Shown here: piece by piece, positions 58,511 to 64,000 of the stretch
Numbering within the stretch: the first letter of the stretch is position 1
Layout of the letters: each line of letters begins with the position of its first letter
Origin: Bradyrhizobium sp. ISRA464
GTDB taxonomy: Bacteria > Pseudomonadota > Alphaproteobacteria > Rhizobiales > Xanthobacteraceae
Assembly: GCF_029910095.1 (NCBI RefSeq)
Contig: NZ_CP094526.1
Coordinates: 868,001 to 932,000 of the forward strand
Reading direction: 5' to 3'
Length of the DNA: 64,000 bases
Notes under the pieces: model-generated
Told to the model about the DNA's origin: nothing
The model's database searches: none
What the model saw: the letters and a program-made list of their open reading frames with translations, nothing else
Position numbers and translations under genes: made by a program

Positions 58511-59815
58511 ATGGCAATCGATGATTCACCCGCCTCCATGTTCTCGCCGTGGCCGGACCGGTTGCGTCATGCCGCGATCATCCTGCTGGCCGCGGCACTT
58601 GCGCTGAGCGTGGTCGTGACGCTCGGCGAGCTGTCGCTGGTGCGGGCCTGCGCGGTGTTCATCTGCATCGCGGCGGCGGCCCTGGTGCCGTGGCGGCTGC
58701 ACGATACCGCGACGTCGCGCGAGGATGTCCGCGGCGTCAACCCGGTCGAGGCGGCTGCCGTCAGCGCCGTTGTCGCCGGCATGCCGGACCCGGCCGTGCT
58801 GCTCGATCGCGCCGGCCGCGTCATCCACCTCAACGCCGCCGCTGCCCAGCTTGCGCCGGCGCTGCGCAAGAACGAGCTGGCGCAGTTTGCCTTGCGCTCG
58901 CCCGAGATCATCACCGCGCTGCGCGAGGCGATCGCGACCACCGAGCCGCGCCGCGCCACCTATACCGACCACGTGCCGGTCGATCGCTGGATGGAATTGG
59001 TCATCACGCCGGTTCCGGTGCCGACCCTGTTCGGCGGCACCGACAAGTGCATGCTGATGACCTTCCACGACCAGACGCCGCTGCGCCGGGTCGAGGAGAT
59101 GCGCGCCGACTTCGTCGCCAATGCGAGCCATGAGCTGCGTACGCCGCTCGCCGCGCTCTCCGGCTTCATCGACACGTTGCAGGGGCCGGCGCGGGACGAC
59201 GCGCGGGCGCGCGAGCGCTTCCTCGGCATCATGCATATCCAGGCCACCCGCATGGCGCGGCTGATCGACGATCTCCTGTCGCTGTCGCGGGTCGAGCTCT
59301 CGGCGCATGTCCAGCCTGAAGCCCTGATCGACATCGTGCCGATCATCCGCCAGGTGGTCGATGGGCTCGAGGCGCTGGCACGGGAGCGCCAGGTCGAGAT
59401 CAACCTCGACCTGCCGCCGGTGCCGGTCACAATCGCCGGCGATCGGGAGGAGCTGCTGCGGCTGTTCGAGAACCTGATCGAGAACGCGCTCAAATACGGT
59501 GCCTCCGGCGGCCGCGTTATAGTGTCGCTGAGTCAGCCGGCGCCGGGCGAGGCGAATCCCGAAATCCGCGTCATGGTGCGGGATTTCGGTCCGGGCATCG
59601 CGCCGGAGCACCTGCCGCGGCTGACCGAGCGCTTCTACCGGGTAGACGTCGGCGACAGCCGCAACCAGGGCGGAACGGGCCTCGGATTATCGCTGGTGAA
59701 ACATATTCTTAACCGTCATCGCGGGCGTCTTTTGATCGAAAGCGTGCCGAAAAACGGTGCGACTTTTACCGCCTGTTTTCCCCGCCCAAAGACCCCAATA
59801 CCGGTTCAAAGCTGA
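58511..59815 (+). CDS. phoR: Phosphate regulon sensor histidine kinase
   Basis: A 434-residue sensor kinase. Two helices (about 21-37 and 44-62) anchor it, then a PAS-like region (about 85-190: GMPDPAVLLDRAGRVIHLNAAA...) and HisKA with H207 (FVANASHELRTPLAALSGFIDTLQG). HATPase_c has NLIENALKYG, DFGPGIAPEH and GGTGLGLSLVKHI. The short membrane part without a large periplasmic domain is typical of PhoR, which senses phosphate through Pst and PhoU. It stands 133 bases before pstS with a Pho box between. phoB is not in the window, probably beyond phoU. Confidence 0.92.
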   Translation: MAIDDSPASMFSPWPDRLRHAAIILLAAALALSVVVTLGELSLVRACAVFICIAAAALVPWRLHDTATSREDVRGVNPVEAAAVSAVVAGMPDPAVLLDRAGRVIHLNAAAAQLAPALRKNELAQFALRSPEIITALREAIATTEPRRATYTDHVPVDRWMELVITPVPVPTLFGGTDKCMLMTFHDQTPLRRVEEMRADFVANASHELRTPLAALSGFIDTLQGPARDDARARERFLGIMHIQATRMARLIDDLLSLSRVELSAHVQPEALIDIVPIIRQVVDGLEALARERQVEINLDLPPVPVTIAGDREELLRLFENLIENALKYGASGGRVIVSLSQPAPGEANPEIRVMVRDFGPGIAPEHLPRLTERFYRVDVGDSRNQGGTGLGLSLVKHILNRHRGRLLIESVPKNGATFTACFPRPKTPIPVQS

Positions 59816-59835
59816 GCGTTTTCAGACGCTTAGTG

Positions 59836-59853
59836 CTGTCATCCAACTGTCAT
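59836..59853 (+). promoter_or_regulatory. Pho box upstream of pstS
   Basis: CTGTCAT, CCAA, CTGTCAT: two perfect 7-base direct repeats with a 4-base spacer, the PhoB-binding consensus. The site is 96 bases before the pstS start. Confidence 0.9.
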
Positions 59854-59948
59854 CTAACCTTCGTAAAAGCAGCATCGACCGCTCCTAGATGGACCGGCGT
59901 GAGCGCGATCGGGCGCATTCGGTGCTTCGCTCACCAAAGGAGATCAGC

Positions 59949-60959
59949 ATGAATTTCATCAAGACAATCGTCGCTGCCGGCGTGTTGGCGGTGGCGACGC
60001 CCGCCTTCGCGGCAGACATCACCGGCGCGGGATCGACCTTCATTTTCCCCGTGCTCTCGAAGTGGGCTGACGCCTACAAGAAGGAATCCGGCAACGGCGT
60101 GAACTATCAGTCGATCGGCTCGGGCGCCGGCATCAAGCAGATCCAGGCCAAGACCGTGACGTTCGGCGCGACCGATGCTCCGCTGAAGGCCGACCAGCTC
60201 CAGAAGGACGGCCTGGCCCAGTGGCCGATGATCATGGGCGCGATCGTTCCGGTGGTGAACATCGACGGCGTCAAGCCGGGTGCCATCGTGCTCGACGGCC
60301 CGACCCTCGCCGAAATCTTCCTTGGCAAGATCACCAAGTGGGACGATGCCGCGATCAAGAAGCTGAACCCGAACGCCAAGCTGCCGTCGGAAGCGATCTC
60401 GGTCGTGCATCGTGCTGACGGTTCCGGCACCACCTTCAACTTCACCGACTACCTCTCGAAGGTCAGCGCCGACTGGAAGAGCAAGGTCGGTAGCGGCACG
60501 GCTGTCGAGTGGCCGGTCGGCGTCGGCGCCAAGGGCAACGAGGGTGTTGCGGCGAACGTCGGCCAGACCAAGAACTCGATCGGCTATGTCGAGTATGCCT
60601 ACGCCAAGCAGAACAAGCTGACCTACACCGCTCTGGTCAACAAGGCCGGCAAGACCATCCAGCCGACCAACGAAGCGTTCCAGGCCGCGGCCTCGAATGC
60701 CGACTGGGCCAACGCTCCCGGCTACTACCTGATCCTCACCGACCAGCCCGGCGACAAGTCCTGGCCGATCGTCGCTTCGACCTTCGTGCTGATGCACAAG
60801 GAAGCGGCCGACAAGGCGGCGTCGCAGGAAGCCCTCAAGTTCTTCAAGTACGCCTTCGACAAGGGCAGCAAGATGGCTGAGGATCTCGACTACATCCCGA
60901 TGCCGGACTCCGTCATCAAGATGATCGAGAAGACCTGGAATTCCGACATCAAGAGCTGA
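59949..60959 (+). CDS. pstS: Phosphate ABC transporter binding protein
   Basis: A 336-residue periplasmic phosphate-binding protein. The signal peptide is residues 1-21 (ending TPAFA), then [58 protein letters not shown], which holds the phosphate-binding Ser/Thr loops. [18 protein letters not shown] completes the site. AAAGGAG precedes ATG 59949. A Pho box lies upstream and a strong hairpin follows the stop, which would favour pstS over the permease genes. Confidence 0.96.
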   Translation: MNFIKTIVAAGVLAVATPAFAADITGAGSTFIFPVLSKWADAYKKESGNGVNYQSIGSGAGIKQIQAKTVTFGATDAPLKADQLQKDGLAQWPMIMGAIVPVVNIDGVKPGAIVLDGPTLAEIFLGKITKWDDAAIKKLNPNAKLPSEAISVVHRADGSGTTFNFTDYLSKVSADWKSKVGSGTAVEWPVGVGAKGNEGVAANVGQTKNSIGYVEYAYAKQNKLTYTALVNKAGKTIQPTNEAFQAAASNADWANAPGYYLILTDQPGDKSWPIVASTFVLMHKEAADKAASQEALKFFKYAFDKGSKMAEDLDYIPMPDSVIKMIEKTWNSDIKS

Positions 60960-60985
60960 GCGCTCTCGTTGCGATAGCGAACTTT

Positions 60986-61012
60986 CCCTCTCCCTTCCAC
61001 GAAGGGAGAGGG
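60986..61012 (+). terminator. Intercistronic hairpin between pstS and pstC
   Basis: CCCTCTCCCTTC (60986-60997), loop CAC, GAAGGGAGAGGG (61001-61012): perfect 12-bp stem 27 bases after the pstS stop, not followed by a T run. It probably attenuates read-through or protects the pstS mRNA 3' end. Confidence 0.65.
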
Positions 61013-61178
61013 GCGGCACTTCTGGACTACCTCTTGTGAATTTGACGTTCCGGCCGCTCGCAGGCGTTCCCTCACGCTCCGCCGGGCTCGCCGAACTCCA
61101 GCCCGCCACCCGGATGGCAGGCCAAAAGGGCGCAAGTGAATGCTGCCCGTGAAACGTAAAAGCGGACAGGGGATTAGC

Positions 61179-62186
61179 GTGGTAGATATGGCCGTTCAAA
61201 GCGACACGAGCAACGTGATCGACGCTCTCGGACCCTACGACCGCGCCAAGGCGCTGAGTGCTTTCAAGGCCGGCGATCTCACATTCTACTGGATCACCCG
61301 GATCTCCGCGATCTCGGTGCTGCTGATCCTTGGCGGAATCATCATCTCGCTGATCGTCGGCGCCTGGCCGGCGATGCGCGAATTCGGCTTCGCGTTTCTG
61401 ACGACCCAGCGCTGGGCGCCGTCGGCCGATCCGCCGGTGCTCGGCGCGCTCGGGCCGGTTTACGGCACCATGCTGACCTCGATCATTGCGATGCTGATCG
61501 CAATTCCGGTCGGGCTCGGCATTGCTGTGTTCCTGACCGAGTTGTGCCCGCAATGGCTGCGCCGCCCGATCGGCATCGCGATCGAGCTGCTCGCCGGCAT
61601 CCCCTCGATCATCTACGGCATGTGGGGCTTCTTCGTGCTCGGCCCGTTCCTGGCCAACACGTTCCAGCCGTTCATGATCAGGATCTTCGACGGCGTGCCG
61701 GTGCTCGGCAGCATCTTCGCCGGTCCGCCGTCCTATCTCAGCCTGTTCAACGCCTCGCTGATCCTCGCGATCATGGTGCTGCCGTTCATCACCGCGATCT
61801 CGGTCGACGTGTTCAAGACCGTGCCGGCGGTGCTGAAGGAAGCCGCCTACGGCATGGGCTGCACCACCTGGGAGGTCGTCCGCAGCGTCGTGATCCCCTA
61901 CACCAGGGTCGGCGTGATCGGCGGCATCATGCTGGCACTCGGCCGCGCGCTCGGCGAAACCATGGCGGTGACCTTCATCATCGGCAACTCGTTCCGCATC
62001 TCCTCGTCGATCTTCGCGCCGGGCACCACGATCTCGGCGGCGATCGCCTCCGAATTCGCCGAGAGCGACGGCCTGCACCAGTCCGGCCTGATCCTGCTCG
62101 GCCTGCTCCTGTTCGTGCTGACCTTCTTCGTGCTGGCCGGAGCGCGGCTGATGCTGCTGCGGCTGGAAAAGAAAGCGGGGAAGTGA
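61179..62186 (+). CDS. pstC: Phosphate ABC permease PstC
   Basis: A 335-residue inner-membrane permease from GTG 61179 (ACAGGGGA upstream); ATG at 61140 or 61188 is also in frame. Six or so helices with typical PstC segments: [78 protein letters not shown], and the coupling loop [52 protein letters not shown]. It pairs with PstA, which starts 4 bases after its stop. Confidence 0.94.
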   Translation: MVDMAVQSDTSNVIDALGPYDRAKALSAFKAGDLTFYWITRISAISVLLILGGIIISLIVGAWPAMREFGFAFLTTQRWAPSADPPVLGALGPVYGTMLTSIIAMLIAIPVGLGIAVFLTELCPQWLRRPIGIAIELLAGIPSIIYGMWGFFVLGPFLANTFQPFMIRIFDGVPVLGSIFAGPPSYLSLFNASLILAIMVLPFITAISVDVFKTVPAVLKEAAYGMGCTTWEVVRSVVIPYTRVGVIGGIMLALGRALGETMAVTFIIGNSFRISSSIFAPGTTISAAIASEFAESDGLHQSGLILLGLLLFVLTFFVLAGARLMLLRLEKKAGK

Positions 62187-62190
62187 CGCC

Positions 62191-63036
62191 ATGAACCCGA
62201 TCTACAAATCACGCCGCCGCAGTGACATCGTCGTCCGCGCCTTGTGCATCGGCGCCGCGCTGTTCGGCGTCACCTGGCTGGCGCTGATCCTGTTCACGCT
62301 GCTCTACAACGGCGTCGCGGGCCTGAGCGTGCAGCTCTTCACCCAGAACACGCCGCCGCCGGGCTCGACCGAGGGCGGCCTGCTCAACGCCATCGTCGGC
62401 TCGATCATCATGACGGTGATCGGGGTCGGCATCGGCGCGCCGCTCGGCCTGTTCGCCGGCACCTACCTTGCCGAATACGGCCGGCATGACAAGCTCACCT
62501 CGGTGATCCGCTTCATCAACGACATCCTGCTCAGCGCGCCCTCGATCATCATCGGCCTGTTCATCTATGGCGCCGTGGTGGTGCCGATGCGCGGCTTCTC
62601 GGCGATCGCCGGCGCGCTGGCGCTCGCCGTGATCGTGATCCCGGTCGTGCTGCGCACCACCGAGGACATGCTGCTGCTGGTGCCCAACCCGCTGCGTGAG
62701 GCGGCTTCCGCGCTCGGCCTGCCGCGCTCGCTGGTGATCAAGCGGATCGCCTATCGTGCCGCCCGATCGGGTCTGATCACCGGCGTGCTGCTGGCCACCG
62801 CCCGCGTCGCCGGCGAAACCGCGCCGCTGCTGTTCACCGCGCTGTCGAACCAGTTCTTCAGCCTGAGCCTGACCAGCACGATGGCCAACCTGCCGGTGAC
62901 CATCAACAACTTCGTGCAAAGCCCCTACGCCTACTGGAAGGAGTTGGCGTGGAGCGGTGCATTGCTCATCACCATCACCGTGCTCGCGCTCAACATTGGC
63001 GCGCGTATCCTCGGTGCCGAAAGGGCCGCAAAATGA
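62191..63036 (+). CDS. pstA: Phosphate ABC permease PstA
   Basis: A 281-residue permease with about six helices. Typical segments are [56 protein letters not shown] and the coupling loop [50 protein letters not shown]. It lies between pstC (4-base gap) and pstB (ATGA overlap), so the three are one translational unit. Confidence 0.94.
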   Translation: MNPIYKSRRRSDIVVRALCIGAALFGVTWLALILFTLLYNGVAGLSVQLFTQNTPPPGSTEGGLLNAIVGSIIMTVIGVGIGAPLGLFAGTYLAEYGRHDKLTSVIRFINDILLSAPSIIIGLFIYGAVVVPMRGFSAIAGALALAVIVIPVVLRTTEDMLLLVPNPLREAASALGLPRSLVIKRIAYRAARSGLITGVLLATARVAGETAPLLFTALSNQFFSLSLTSTMANLPVTINNFVQSPYAYWKELAWSGALLITITVLALNIGARILGAERAAK

Positions 63037-63851
63037 CCGAGCTTTCCGTTTCGACGACTGTCGCGAGCCACGTTCCCCAGGTGCCGCTTCCGGAGGCACC
63101 GCCGAAAGTCACGGTGCGCAACCTCAACTTCTATTACGGCGAGCACCACGCGCTGAAGAACATCAACCTGACGCTGGGCACCAACCGCGTCACGGCGTTC
63201 ATCGGTCCGTCGGGCTGTGGCAAGTCGACGCTGCTGCGCATCTTCAACCGGATGTATGACCTCTATCCGGGCCAGCGTGCCGTCGGCCAGTTGATGCTGG
63301 ACCAGACCAACATCCTCGACCCCAAGCTCGACCTCAACCTGTTGCGCGCGCGGGTCGGCATGGTGTTCCAGAAACCGACGCCGTTCCCGATGACGATCTA
63401 CGAGAACATCGCCTTCGGCATCCGTCTCTACGAGAAGATCTCGAAGTCCGAGATGGACGACCGCGTCGAGAAGGCGCTGCGCGGCGGTGCGCTGTGGAAC
63501 GAGGTCAAGGACAAGCTGAACGCTTCGGGCCTCTCGCTCTCGGGCGGACAGCAGCAGCGCCTGTGCATCGCCCGCACGGTCGCGGTGCGGCCCGAGGTGA
63601 TCCTGTTCGACGAGCCGTGCTCGGCGCTCGACCCGATCTCGACCGCCAAGGTCGAGGAGCTGATCCAGGAATTGTCCGAGGACTACACGATCGCGATCGT
63701 CACCCACAACATGCAGCAGGCGGCGCGCGTGTCCGACAAGACCGCCTTCATGTATCTTGGCGAACTGATCGAGTTCGACGACACCAACAAGATCTTCACC
63801 TCGCCGAGCGATCGACGCACCCAGGACTACATCACCGGCCGGTTCGGCTGA
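63033..63851 (+). CDS. pstB: Phosphate ABC ATPase PstB
   Basis: A 272-residue ATPase of the phosphate importer. Walker A is GPSGCGKST (about 57-65), signature [12 protein letters not shown] (about 167-178), Walker [14 protein letters not shown] (about 188-200), switch His in IVTHNMQQA. The Q-loop region [19 protein letters not shown] is PstB-specific. Its ATG overlaps the pstA stop. phoU follows after 11 bases. Confidence 0.96.
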   Translation: MTELSVSTTVASHVPQVPLPEAPPKVTVRNLNFYYGEHHALKNINLTLGTNRVTAFIGPSGCGKSTLLRIFNRMYDLYPGQRAVGQLMLDQTNILDPKLDLNLLRARVGMVFQKPTPFPMTIYENIAFGIRLYEKISKSEMDDRVEKALRGGALWNEVKDKLNASGLSLSGGQQQRLCIARTVAVRPEVILFDEPCSALDPISTAKVEELIQELSEDYTIAIVTHNMQQAARVSDKTAFMYLGELIEFDDTNKIFTSPSDRRTQDYITGRFG

Positions 63852-63862
63852 GGAGACACGCG

Positions 63863-64000
63863 ATGGCTTCTGAACATACCGCCAAGGCATTCGACAGCGA
63901 TCTGCAGGAACTCACCCGCCTGGTCGCCGAGATGGGCGGCCTCGCCGAGCGCATGATCACCGAGTCCGTCGACGCGCTGATCCGCCGCGACGTCGCGCTC
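63863..64000 (+). CDS. phoU: Phosphate signalling protein PhoU (partial, cut by window end)
   Basis: Only the first 46 codons are in the window. The start MASEHTAKAFDSDLQELTRLVAEMGGLAERMITESVDALIRRDVAL matches PhoU, whose first helix carries this pattern (FDxDLxxL...MGxLAExMI). GAGGAGA precedes the ATG. It would link Pst transport state to PhoR. Confidence 0.93.
   Translation, partial: MASEHTAKAFDSDLQELTRLVAEMGGLAERMITESVDALIRRDVAL

Noticed and set aside
59931..62192. 753-codon open frame on the minus strand
   Set aside because: Antisense to pstS and pstC, which are certain genes; Arg/Glu/His-rich shadow sequence.
1..64000. CRISPR arrays, tRNA, rRNA, prophage or integrase-bounded island
   Set aside because: No regularly spaced direct repeats, no clover-leaf sequence and no integrase or phage structural gene were seen. 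Repeats present are palindromic REP-like units.

Overview
The window is high-GC DNA from an alphaproteobacterium, most probably Bradyrhizobium or a close relative. This rests on the content: a box benzoyl-CoA pathway with BoxR, a CYP199-type P450 with its ferredoxin, a DUF2865 protein, and many palindromic REP-like elements of the kinds scattered through Bradyrhizobium genomes. No rRNA, tRNA or CRISPR array was seen.

Layout. 1-4.8 kb: small hypothetical genes, a GIY-YIG nuclease between perfect inverted repeats, a DUF2865 protein, pyrE, a GST and a LysE exporter. 4.87-8.46 kb: an IS1380-family element whose left terminal repeat is split by a group II intron. 8.5-11.6 kb: polA, with a proofreading site that looks destroyed. 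11.9-16.7 kb: a minus-strand signalling operon (small DctP-like remnant, membrane sensor kinase, hybrid REC kinase, OmpR-type regulator). 16.8-19.2 kb: an orphan ugpB and an APH-like kinase. 19.2-25.7 kb: a phenylpropanoid/methoxybenzoate module with two MarR regulators, feruloyl-CoA synthase, CYP199 P450, [2Fe-2S] ferredoxin and an aromatic-type binding protein. 26-30 kb: NDH-2, an MFS exporter, and an ECF sigma factor with a small partner. 30.3-32.6 kb: an IS200-type and an IS630-type element plus a structured repeat.

33.7-50.8 kb is the catabolic core. It holds a branched-chain-type ABC importer, a minus-strand pair (Rieske oxygenase, then a glutamine-synthetase-like ligase) divergent from an IclR regulator, boxR, benzoate-CoA ligase, an alpha/beta hydrolase, boxC, boxB and another hydrolase. 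Benzoate would be imported, activated to benzoyl-CoA, epoxidised by BoxB and cleaved by BoxC under BoxR control. The reductase BoxA is not here. The Rieske and GS-like pair suggests a separate arylamine or other aromatic funnel.

50.9-57 kb: an SDR, a polysaccharide deacetylase, an OmpA/BON protein, a TetR regulator with a 26-bp palindrome inside its promoter, a haloalkane dehalogenase, a SelW-like protein and a GNAT. 57.4-64 kb: a YbhN-like membrane protein, PhoR, a Pho box, then pstS-pstC-pstA-pstB and the start of phoU (cut by the window end). All functions are read from sequence and remembered family features; no database search was run.
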